This document shows positions 1 through 7,794 of a stretch of 64,000 nucleotides of DNA, in pieces (the stretch's first letter is position 1; every line of letters starts with the position of its first letter). A program made the translations under genes and the position numbers. The notes below the pieces were generated by a model. The model ran no database searches. It worked only from the letters and a program-made list of their open reading frames with translations, and was not told the origin of the DNA. The DNA is from Calothrix sp. NIES-4101 (GTDB lineage: Bacteria; Cyanobacteriota; Cyanobacteriia; Cyanobacteriales; Nostocaceae): NCBI GenBank assembly GCA_004296455.1, contig AP018280.1:5630794-5694793 (forward strand). Direction: 5' to 3'.

Positions 1-193
1 AAAAATCTACATTTGCATGAACAATTGGATAAGCAATTGCGGAGTTTTGAAAAAAGTTTTTGAGATTAATCCCAGATGCTGCTAGAGATTCTTCATAAGC
101 TTCGTGGCAGATTTTTAAAACATTGGCGAAATAGACAACACCTGCGGCATCGGTATCTTGAAACCGAATGGTACGATGATACGTGAAAGACAT
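1..193 (-). CDS. Hotdog acyl-CoA thioesterase, probable 1,4-dihydroxy-2-naphthoyl-CoA hydrolase (3' part cut off by window edge)
   Basis: Translating the reverse strand from an ATG at 193 gives about 64 residues with the 4-hydroxybenzoyl-CoA-thioesterase-type motif [14 protein letters not shown] at residues 11-24. The Asp at 15 matches the catalytic Asp of this hotdog family. In cyanobacteria the closest well-studied members are the DHNA-CoA thioesterases of phylloquinone (vitamin K1) synthesis, which release 1,4-dihydroxy-2-naphthoate for prenylation. That assignment is by family; a general acyl-CoA thioesterase of the YbgC type is the alternative. The start is well placed because the conserved motif begins 10 residues in. 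The C-terminal half lies outside the window. Confidence 0.8.
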   Translation of the reverse strand, partial: MSFTYHRTIRFQDTDAAGVVYFANVLKICHEAYEESLAASGINLKNFFQNSAIAYPIVHANVDF

Positions 194-275
194 TTTGCTG
201 ACAGTAATATTTGTGCATGAGTAAATATATATCAATCCTAAATCATTTGTGCTGCCATAGCTTTGGCAGAGAAGA

Positions 276-308
276 ATATCCCCAACTTCTCCAAGAAATC
301 GGGGATAT
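276..308 (-). terminator. Hairpin terminator-like element after the HopA1 gene
   Basis: ATATCCCC (276-283) pairs with GGGGATAT (301-308), and an inner CTTCT/AGAA pairing gives a nearly continuous stem. It lies 40 bp beyond the stop of the HopA1-family gene and before the start of the thioesterase gene, so it probably ends the HopA1 transcript. There is no clean U-run. The same arm sequence recurs in two other hairpins in this window. Confidence 0.5.
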
Positions 309-347
309 GACACATAAATAAAAATGGATTGCTAAATTTACATCAAT

Positions 348-1439
348 CTAACTCAAAGGTAAGTAAATATCTTCAGAATTAGGATTCAAATAGGGGCGTT
401 GTAAATCGATACCAAACCTGACAAAATAATCATGAATTGCTTCCATTTTTTCATCAGCAGAATTGCCATATTTTTGCCAAGTTTCAATTATTGCATTGGC
501 AACTATCTGACAGCGATTCATCCCAAAACTTTCTTGAGCGACAAATTTTTGCTTTGGTTCTTCAGCTAACCCCAATCCTGGTGCTAAAAATTTTGTAAAT
601 AGGGGGATTTCGCTGTGGAAGTGAGATTGATGTTGTAAATAAATAACTTGTAAAACTTGACGAACAGTTAAATAGTCTTGCTTTTCAAAAGAAAGTACGC
701 AAGCATCGTAACGTCCAAAAGCCGCAGGATGGCACAGAACTTGAAAGCTAAAGGGAATTTCCACCGCATTCAATTCTGATGTGATTGCATCCATTAATGC
801 GATCGCACCAGATGATGTAGTGTTAAAGTATATTCTCCCTAATCCCAAATCCACATTACTCTGCTGTTTTTCTTGCCCAACATTACTAATGGCAATGTAA
901 AATCCATTCTGCAAGCGATTTTTGGGCATTCTTACCGCAATGCGATCGCCTCTTTTGGCAATTGGGGCATCAGGTACAAGATGCTTATCACTCTCAGCAT
1001 ACATCGTTAAGCCACCTTTGACGACAGCCAGGCTCGCATCCGGTTCTCTTCGCAATACTTCCCAATCACCATCAAAATAACCTGTACCACAATTGCGATC
1101 GTCTAATTCTGTATAAAATTCTTTATCAATTCCCAATATCGAATTATTCTCCAAATTGTGGTGTAGCGAATAAACTTTGGAAACACGTAAAGGGGTATTT
1201 GTCAAGCTATTGCGTAGTGATGCGTTGAAATAAATGCCGTAAATAAAGTTTCGTAATAATAAAACGCGATATTTTTGTTGCAATTGCGGAGGATTACGCT
1301 CAAATCTTGCCACAACATCGGCAGGTAAAGCAAAAGGCTGATAATTCGGGTGACGAATACAAAAATTTGCCTCAATTTGAATGTCGCTAGTAATGTTTTG
1401 TAGCGTTTCCGTGAGTTTGTCAGTAGTCTCTAGCATCAT
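348..1439 (-). CDS. HopA1-family protein (class V lanthipeptide lyase-like component)
   Basis: A 363-residue protein that reads as the HopA1 family, named from a Pseudomonas syringae type III effector and related in fold to phosphothreonine lyases. Recognisable blocks are YGIYFN (67-72), KGGLTMY (141-147), RIYFN (202-206), LAPGLGLAEEP (285-295) and ESFGMNRC (303-310). The start is an ATG-ATG pair; the first is used here. In class V lanthipeptide synthesis (lexapeptide, pristinin) a HopA1-like protein works with a stand-alone APH-like kinase to dehydrate Ser/Thr and form rings. Here the kinase gene lies 297 bp upstream on the same strand, which supports a shared pathway. No signal peptide or membrane segment is seen, so it should be cytoplasmic. 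The family call is firm; the RiPP role is inferred from the pairing. Confidence 0.78.
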   Translation of the reverse strand: MMLETTDKLTETLQNITSDIQIEANFCIRHPNYQPFALPADVVARFERNPPQLQQKYRVLLLRNFIYGIYFNASLRNSLTNTPLRVSKVYSLHHNLENNSILGIDKEFYTELDDRNCGTGYFDGDWEVLRREPDASLAVVKGGLTMYAESDKHLVPDAPIAKRGDRIAVRMPKNRLQNGFYIAISNVGQEKQQSNVDLGLGRIYFNTTSSGAIALMDAITSELNAVEIPFSFQVLCHPAAFGRYDACVLSFEKQDYLTVRQVLQVIYLQHQSHFHSEIPLFTKFLAPGLGLAEEPKQKFVAQESFGMNRCQIVANAIIETWQKYGNSADEKMEAIHDYFVRFGIDLQRPYLNPNSEDIYLPLS

Positions 1440-1736
1440 GAGAACACAAATAGGGAGTAATGACTTTTAGGTGGGAGACGCGGAAAGGAAAAAGTGATAC
1501 CAATTTGAAAAAAGAATGCGACAGATGAAGTTTGTAGAAGAGACACGTTAGCAAAACTCCTCTGTTCGCTCTTAGTGTTCCCGAAGGGTAAGAGCCTATA
1601 TCGCGTCTCAGATTCTGGATGTGTTGCAAACATTTTTTGAATCGGTATGAGTGAGAGATATGGGAAAAATGAGAGAGGGAGAATAAATATTCCTTCTGCT
1701 TGCATATCTCCATCTATTTTTCCCCTCCCCACTTCT
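1440..1736 (-). repeat. Intergenic spacer between the kinase and HopA1 genes, with nested inverted repeats
   Basis: This 297-bp stretch has no convincing gene. It holds nested palindromes: GAGACACG pairs with CGCGTCTC (one mismatch), and inside it GCTCTTA pairs with TAAGAGC. The composition resembles the short intergenic repeats of Nostocales. The structure lies between two genes read on the minus strand and could attenuate or stabilise a joint transcript, or be an inserted repeat. Two overlapping reading frames here are not credible proteins. Confidence 0.4.
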
Positions 1737-2972
1737 TTAACATCCCCGCAACCGAGGTTTTTCGTAATAAATCCGCAACAAATTTTGTTCGCGTGCGGTT
1801 TTGGGAACAGTCTGTAACTTTTGTAGTGGTTCGATAATTTCGCTTTCGGAAACACCAAATACGGTTTCTACCGATTGCTGCGGCATTGTTAACAATGTCT
1901 TGGCAACTTGTAATATATTGATGCCGACATTGTCAAAATGTTGACAGCACTTGAGGTTTTGTTCGATTTGGTTAATTAGCGCTAACCCAGCAAACTGAAC
2001 TACGCGCAAAATAAAGTCTTGACGGTACTGCAAAATCATCGGAAATGCTTGCAAATAAGCGCGAGTTAATGCCAAAATCGCAGGCTGAAGTCTCTCCACG
2101 GGAATTACTGCTAACTGGAGGGATTCTTCCCATGTCAACGTGGAATCTATAACCATACTTTCGAGCCAAATCCGCAAATAATCCGCGATTAAGCTACCCA
2201 AATCAAATGCAGGCTCTCCCCAGGATGCTGCTTCCCAATCGATTAACCTCACCAAACAATTATCTAGATTTTGCCAACGCGAATGTACCAGAATATTCTC
2301 TAATTTCAAATCATTGTGCGTTAAGCAGCAAGGATTCCACTCATATGCTAAATCCGCGATGGCACTTTCTAAACTCTCATAGCACTGGTGGAAAATATAA
2401 AACTGTAAAGCTTCTGTGGGAATACTACCAAAAATTTCTGGCGAAACTGCACTAACCCCCTGTGCTGGATTGCAAAACTGATAGCGAATGACTCCAGTAG
2501 GAGAAGTCGCCATAAAATTGCGATATTCTCGGCGCGAGTAGGTTGTGCGATGCAATGTAGCCAAACTATTCCCGATTGCAGTGGCTATTGCTTCCGGGAA
2601 AATGCTGTTATCCCCATAAAAACTTTTTAATTCCTCATATTCACTGAGGTAATTACGCACCAGTATCGAATTTACCTCATCAAAATGCACTACTGATGTG
2701 CCAATTTCGGAAATATTTCCCAAAACTGGAAACTGTTGCACCAACTGATGTAACAGCCATTCATTAAAGAATTCGTGGGGTATCCCGTCAACTCCAAAAC
2801 AGCGCTCCTGTTTCACCAGCAGCTTGCGATTTCCAGTCAGAGTCACAAGAAAATTACGATTCTTACTACTCTGAGGTAATTCAGAATCTGCCGACGCGCC
2901 ATCTTCAGAGCTACACAGCCCTGCTTCTTGCAGGTACTGGATAACATTATGCGAAGACAGTGAAGAAACCAT
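1737..2972 (-). CDS. APH-like phosphotransferase (class V lanthipeptide kinase-like)
   Basis: A 411-residue aminoglycoside-phosphotransferase-fold kinase. The catalytic loop THNDLKLEN has His219, Asp221 and Asn226; the metal-binding motif is IDWEAASWGEPAFDLGSL, with Asp245; Lys54 in LLVKQE is the likely ATP-anchoring lysine. The N-terminal 40 residues look extra to the kinase core. A GGAAG ribosome-binding site sits 7 bases before the ATG. It lies directly upstream of a HopA1-family gene on the same strand. In class V lanthipeptide clusters a kinase of this type phosphorylates precursor Ser/Thr and the HopA1-like partner eliminates the phosphate. The third class V component (LanX-like) and a precursor are not recognised here. 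A small-molecule kinase role cannot be excluded. Confidence 0.8.
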   Translation of the reverse strand: MVSSLSSHNVIQYLQEAGLCSSEDGASADSELPQSSKNRNFLVTLTGNRKLLVKQERCFGVDGIPHEFFNEWLLHQLVQQFPVLGNISEIGTSVVHFDEVNSILVRNYLSEYEELKSFYGDNSIFPEAIATAIGNSLATLHRTTYSRREYRNFMATSPTGVIRYQFCNPAQGVSAVSPEIFGSIPTEALQFYIFHQCYESLESAIADLAYEWNPCCLTHNDLKLENILVHSRWQNLDNCLVRLIDWEAASWGEPAFDLGSLIADYLRIWLESMVIDSTLTWEESLQLAVIPVERLQPAILALTRAYLQAFPMILQYRQDFILRVVQFAGLALINQIEQNLKCCQHFDNVGINILQVAKTLLTMPQQSVETVFGVSESEIIEPLQKLQTVPKTAREQNLLRIYYEKPRLRGC

Positions 2973-3720
2973 GTATTACTTCCTAGCTCGTATGCTTTTA
3001 AAACAGCTTTCTCGGTAAAGGTTCGGATTCAGTATTTTTAGTTAGACAGTAACTAGATAGAAATATTGATTCGCAATAGCCACTATCTAGTAATATCCGA
3101 TTTGTGCAAGGAATACTTGCCAAAATGGCAATATAGACCTTCACCATCCCTTTAAATTATGCTTATCTAAACCTTTAAATCTTTAAATATCTTAGGGTAT
3201 TTGCGTAGATATTTATGCTGATTAGCAGTTTAGAAATGTTCATGACAATCACATTTATAGCAAATAGTTTTTACTACCTCATTCGTAAACCTATCTATTA
3301 ATTTCAGTCAACACATACAAAGTACATAAAAACTTGATGCAAGTCCGGATAAGTATGATGATTTTTATGCACTGAATTTCTTGTTGTTTAAAAGACTCCA
3401 TAAGTATTCCAGTATAAGGTTTTGAGACACTAATAAAAATTTATATGTATGTAATTTTGACATCTTATTTTAATTGCAATTAAAGCTCATATCATTTTTC
3501 TGTAGCTTTAGCAACAATTTTCATATGATGGCAAAAAAATCATTATATCAATAATAATCTGCTAATTCTTTTTGCAAATATTTCTAATTATTGTGAAAAA
3601 ATAGCAACTAAATTATGCATGATTAGTATAGCTGGATAATAACCTGCTACTTGGGGAATCAGCCTTATTTAAAAATATATAGGTAGGAGAATCAAAGCAT
3701 TTAGTCTGCTGGCAAAGCCA
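2973..3720. other. AT-rich non-coding stretch upstream of the kinase gene
   Basis: About 750 bp with no protein-like frame over 60 codons. It should hold the promoter of the kinase/HopA1 genes. A minus-strand frame of 49 codons (2998-3147) ends 25 bp before the kinase start and is discussed as a weak precursor candidate. Apart from short AT-rich repeats I see nothing else. Confidence 0.4.
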
Positions 3721-3762
3721 AATAAAAAACCCGAACGCTTTGAAAGCACCAGGTTTTTTATT
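3721..3762 (-). terminator. Strong intrinsic terminator of the TMEM14-like gene
   Basis: AATAAAAAACC (3721-3731) is the exact reverse complement of GGTTTTTTATT (3752-3762), with an inner GCTTT/AAAGC pairing. Read on the minus strand the hairpin ends in a T-rich run and lies about 110 bp after the stop of the TMEM14-like gene. The A/T arms would let it work in both directions. Confidence 0.75.
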
Positions 3763-3874
3763 ACTTATAGAGAGAATATTGCAGTTGCGATCGCACAATC
3801 AACCATTTGTATCAAATACACCCAGGATTATGGTACATTTGACCTAATAGTCAAGTGAATTGTTTTCACCCTAC

Positions 3875-4189
3875 CTAGCGAACCAACAATCGACTTAAAA
3901 TCAGTACCAGTGTCACCATTCCCAAACCCGTCATTAATCCTGCCGGCATCAACTTGCGTGTTTTTTTGAGTCTAATGGCAAAAATCACAACTAATACAGC
4001 AGTAATCACACTAGCAAAAACAAAGGCAAATTCTAGTCCTTGAACTTGCAAAAAGCCAGCAATAACGAGTAACGAACCGCTAATCGTACCACTAATTAAC
4101 GAAATTTTACTTTGGGATTGAACGTAGCCAATAATGCCACCAATCATAGCCAGAATTCCGTAAGCGAAAGTAGCGACAATACTAAACAT
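3875..4189 (-). CDS. TMEM14/UPF0136-family small membrane protein
   Basis: About 104 residues with four hydrophobic segments, glycine-rich in the first (FAYGILAMIGGIIGYV) and third, and a basic KKTRK loop before the last. This matches the TMEM14 family, which includes plant FAX fatty-acid exporters of the plastid envelope. A role in lipid or fatty-acid movement across a cyanobacterial membrane follows only by family. The ATG at 4189 is chosen; a TTG four codons upstream (4201) is the alternative. A strong terminator follows, and the divergent DUF815 gene starts about 165 bp away. Confidence 0.75.
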   Translation of the reverse strand: MFSIVATFAYGILAMIGGIIGYVQSQSKISLISGTISGSLLVIAGFLQVQGLEFAFVFASVITAVLVVIFAIRLKKTRKLMPAGLMTGLGMVTLVLILSRLLVR

Positions 4190-4354
4190 ATTTAGTGACA
4201 ACCTATGGAGAAAATAAGAAGGAGTGAGGAGTGAGGAGTGTTGAGTGTTGAATACTGAATGTTAATTTAAGAAAGTAGAGAATTATGGAAGCATTAAAAA
4301 CAGAAAATATTCAACTCCCAATTTTCCCACTCAACACCCAGCACGATTAAACAG

Positions 4355-5761
4355 ATGACGGATAGTCAAACAATTGCCCGGATACAATTTCTGCAACGCC
4401 AAGCCGCCTCCCTCTTACTCTATCAATCTGTCTTGAAAGGGCAAACAGGAAGCGCATTTTTGGGGCTGTTGCAAGCAATACGTTATAAAGATGCAGATGC
4501 CAGAGGTTGTTTGGAGGCTTACGGGAATTACTTCCAATCCCTAGCATCACAAAATCAAAATTGGGAAGAATATTTAGTTTTGCAAATTCTCCGGGATGAC
4601 AATCCTTTTTCCCGTGCCGCCCAAAAATATGACTTTGCCGAATTGCCGCCAGCCCTAATTGCGGCGACTCAACACGATTTGCAAATTATGCGATCGCTTT
4701 ATGAATGTAGTAGTGCATTATTAAGTGAATGGGTGCAGCATGTTGCCCATTTACCCGTATCGCCGATTGTGTGGTACATCGAGCCGCCAGAAATGTCTAC
4801 TCTAGAAGCAGAATACATTGCTTCCCTACAACAATTAGAACATTGGACGGATGTGGTTGAGGATTTAGCGACTTACTATCGTCGGTGTGGTACAGGCTTA
4901 TTTGCAGAATATAGGGCTTTGCGCTGGCAAGCGGGCAAGTTTATTGGTATTCCCCATCCCGATACAATTAGATTGGGGGAACTGGTGGGTTATGAGTCGC
5001 AAAAAGAGACTTTGCTCAAAAATACAGAATTTTTATTATCGGGACAAACAGCATTGAATGTATTGCTTTACGGTAGTCGTGGTGCTGGTAAATCGTCCTT
5101 GGTAAAAGCTTTATTGAATGAGAATTCTCATTCCGCCAATAGTAACTCTCCAGGAAACTCAAATAGTGAGAGTTTTGCTTCCCGTGGTTTGCGGTTAATT
5201 GAAGTTGCCAAATCAGAACTCAAAGACTTACCACTAATTGTTGAAAAACTCAGCGAATTGTCACCAAAATTCATTATTTTTGTGGATGACTTATCTTTTG
5301 AAGAAGATGACGACGCATTCAAAGCCTTGAAGGTTGTCCTAGAAGGTAGTTTAACATCGCGATCGCCCAATGTTGTCGTTTATGCAACATCAAATCGTCG
5401 CCACCTCATCCGCGAATTTTTTAGCGAGCGCCCTGCACCAAGAGATAATGATGAAGTGCAAGCTTGGGACACCATGCAAGAAAAACTGTCCTTTAGCGAT
5501 CGCTTTGGTTTAACTTTAACATTTGCACCCGCAGACCAAAATACTTACCTAGAAATAGTTCGTCACCTTGCCAAGCAAGCAGAAATTGCGATCGACATAG
5601 AGGAGCTAGAGTATAAAGCTTTACAATGGGCAACTCGTCATAATGGGCGATCGGGAAGAACTGCACGACAATTTGTAGATTACCTAAAAGCTGATATAGC
5701 AGTATTTGGCTGGAAAAATTCAACCTCTAATCCTAGTGAGTTATCTGTGCAAAAAAAATAA
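4355..5761 (+). CDS. DUF815-type AAA+ ATPase
   Basis: A 468-residue protein with an all-alpha N-terminal region (1-200) and a P-loop ATPase domain. Walker A is GSRGAGKS (240-247), Walker B is FIIFVDDLS (306-314) and a sensor-like ATSNRRHL follows at 344-351. The order, and the later arginine-rich GRSGRTARQF segment, match the DUF815 family of predicted AAA+ ATPases, which is widespread but uncharacterised. A polar Ser/Asn-rich insert sits at about 256-276, just after Walker A. No membrane segment or signal is visible. The next gene on the same strand begins after a 450-bp gap, so it is probably transcribed alone. Confidence 0.8.
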   Translation: MTDSQTIARIQFLQRQAASLLLYQSVLKGQTGSAFLGLLQAIRYKDADARGCLEAYGNYFQSLASQNQNWEEYLVLQILRDDNPFSRAAQKYDFAELPPALIAATQHDLQIMRSLYECSSALLSEWVQHVAHLPVSPIVWYIEPPEMSTLEAEYIASLQQLEHWTDVVEDLATYYRRCGTGLFAEYRALRWQAGKFIGIPHPDTIRLGELVGYESQKETLLKNTEFLLSGQTALNVLLYGSRGAGKSSLVKALLNENSHSANSNSPGNSNSESFASRGLRLIEVAKSELKDLPLIVEKLSELSPKFIIFVDDLSFEEDDDAFKALKVVLEGSLTSRSPNVVVYATSNRRHLIREFFSERPAPRDNDEVQAWDTMQEKLSFSDRFGLTLTFAPADQNTYLEIVRHLAKQAEIAIDIEELEYKALQWATRHNGRSGRTARQFVDYLKADIAVFGWKNSTSNPSELSVQKK

Positions 5762-6211
5762 GTATTTCATTTTTTGGCTACTTCCAGTAAAGTGTTATAC
5801 GCATATACTTGTAGACAGCAAAATGGAGAAAATAAAAGGGGGAAAGGAAAAATCATAGATTGCCAGCTTCATAATCACTCAGTCTTCCCAGAAAAATTAA
5901 AATAAGGAAAGGGGCTACTACCATTAAGCAAACGTCAGCAGGCAAACGAAATAAAATATATTCTCTGAGCGTTTCTGGCGTACTTTACTAGAGCTACAAC
6001 TCTGTAAAACCCCAAACTTAACATCTCAACTTTACAATCGAAAACATAAATAGCATCAACATACTGATTTTAAATATCTGAATTAATAATATTTAAGTTA
6101 ATCAAGAAATTAAAGATGTTAAAGATGAAAAATTTTTGTTTGAGCAAAATTCTCATCCTCTCCGCTTTCCGCAAGCAGTATTGACACCTGACTAGGCTAA
6201 ACATCAGCAAT
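5762..6211. other. Non-coding gap between the DUF815 ATPase and the coiled-coil gene
   Basis: 450 bp, AT-rich with purine-rich stretches, and no frame resembling a protein. It presumably holds the promoter of the gene at 6212. No clear hairpin, RNA or binding site was recognised. Confidence 0.4.
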
Positions 6212-7543
6212 ATGCAATCACCAACATTCAGCAATCGATTTATTTTAATAATAGTAGCTTTCGGGGTGAGTTTTGGTCTTAGCCTTGTCCTTCATTGGAA
6301 TTTTAATCAAGCCTTCCTGACAGCTTTGATTACTGCGCCATCTACTTATTTAGCGGCTTTTTTTGTAGATAAACGCCATCGAAATTATGAGATGTTGGTG
6401 CTGGATTCTTTATACAAACGAATTCGTGAACTCGAAGGTGTAAAATCTCATGTTGTTAGCGAAATTAATCAACTAGAAAACCATCGTAATTCCCTATATT
6501 CTGAATCAAATCAACTCAAAAATCAAATAGGCGATCGACGTAGTCAACGTGATAGTCTCAATCGTGAACTTAGTAGCTATATCACAGAGCAAAGACAGCT
6601 AGAATTGATTATAGAGCAATTAAAAAATGAAATAAATAGTCTGGAAAAAAGTAAGATAGAACTCAATAACTCCTTCGTCGCCGAGAAACGCAAACAAGAG
6701 TTAAATGTTAGCGTTTCCCGCGCAGAAATTACTCAGTTACAAATACAAATTAACGAATTTAAAAAAGAAAAAGAAGAATTAGAAAATAATTTAACCTTAC
6801 TCGATAGACTCAAACCCCAGCTAGAAGCAAAGCTGCACGAGTTACGCATACAAATGCAACAACTTGAAGAGCAAGAACAGCAGAAAAACGAACTCATATC
6901 TGCAAAAACCAGCGAACGTAAAAATCTAGAAACTAAAATTAAAAGCCTCCAAGATAAACTAAAATCTAAGCAAGAAGAATTAAAACATTTACAAGAGCAG
7001 ATATCTTTATTACAAGATGAACGTAACTTGTTGCAAACCCAAGTATGGGAACTATTACAACAGATGGAAAACCTCAATCCCGAAGAGGTAGAAAATGAAC
7101 ATATAGATAATATTAGTCACGATATTTTAGAAGAAAATGTAGAATTATTTCCTTTCTCCGAATTAATTGAAAATCTAGATTCACACGCTAAAAATATAAA
7201 CTATTTAGGTAACTCACATGTAAATAATCAATCAAGTGAAAACTTAGACAATGAATGGCATGAGTTTGTATATCAACTATCTAGTCACGAACTGCAAGTA
7301 TTAAAAGCAATTTTAGAACAAGCAAATCCTAATCCGAACATTAAGCAAATAGCAGAGGCAAATATTACAATGCCGAATCTTCTCATTGACTCAATCAACG
7401 AAATTGCCAGCAATACAATCGGTGAACTAATTATCAATACCACTTCTGAATTTCCATCTTTTGAACAAGAACATATGGCCAATATTCAAAAAGTTATAGA
7501 AAGCTATGAACAAATAATTACTCAAAGGTCATCATCAAACTAA
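6212..7543 (+). CDS. Membrane-anchored coiled-coil protein with C-terminal TerB-C-like domain
   Basis: A 443-residue protein in three parts. Two hydrophobic segments near the N-terminus (about 9-27 and 33-52) anchor it, a long heptad-rich coiled coil runs from about 65 to 290, and an acidic C-terminal domain follows. The last ~90 residues (LSSHELQVLKAILEQ, then an INEIASNTIGELII block) resemble the TerB-C domain of predicted tellurite-resistance-associated proteins, where the domain is linked to metal sensing and DNA-processing ATPases. The gene downstream is a BREX-type ATPase, the partner expected for such a domain. The membrane-plus-coil form suggests a scaffold. The TerB-C call is by eye and moderate. 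Confidence 0.6.
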   Translation: MQSPTFSNRFILIIVAFGVSFGLSLVLHWNFNQAFLTALITAPSTYLAAFFVDKRHRNYEMLVLDSLYKRIRELEGVKSHVVSEINQLENHRNSLYSESNQLKNQIGDRRSQRDSLNRELSSYITEQRQLELIIEQLKNEINSLEKSKIELNNSFVAEKRKQELNVSVSRAEITQLQIQINEFKKEKEELENNLTLLDRLKPQLEAKLHELRIQMQQLEEQEQQKNELISAKTSERKNLETKIKSLQDKLKSKQEELKHLQEQISLLQDERNLLQTQVWELLQQMENLNPEEVENEHIDNISHDILEENVELFPFSELIENLDSHAKNINYLGNSHVNNQSSENLDNEWHEFVYQLSSHELQVLKAILEQANPNPNIKQIAEANITMPNLLIDSINEIASNTIGELIINTTSEFPSFEQEHMANIQKVIESYEQIITQRSSSN

Positions 7544-7794
7544 AATAACTTAAATTTTGAAAACAATTCAAGTAAATCTTTCAAAATATTGTAAAATATT
7601 TGTATTCATATTATATATAAAAGACATAAGTAAGTAGATAGGTTTCATTAAATATAAAACCCGAAGACAGTGTATTTAGCTTGCGGAGGGTATTGGTTTT
7701 GATCGTAACCACGTACTTGTATCAAACTATATATCAAACTATAAAAGATATAGATGCAAACCTCTACGGTTAAAATAAACTGAGGTTCACCAAT

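Noticed and set aside
1420-1858. Two overlapping minus-strand frames (97 and 140 codons) covering the kinase-HopA1 spacer
   Set aside because: They overlap each other and the ends of the two real genes, are rich in Ser/Phe/His without motif structure, and cover a palindromic repeat.
3613-3798. 61-codon minus-strand frame as a lanthipeptide precursor
   Set aside because: It spans the strong intrinsic terminator of the TMEM14-like gene, which explains its KKPGAF/FFI sequence, and it has no ribosome-binding site.
4216-4262. Short GAGTGAG/GAGTGTTGAGTG tandem repeat before the DUF815 gene
   Set aside because: It is a low-complexity intergenic stretch of a kind common in these genomes, with too few units for a CRISPR or a functional repeat call.
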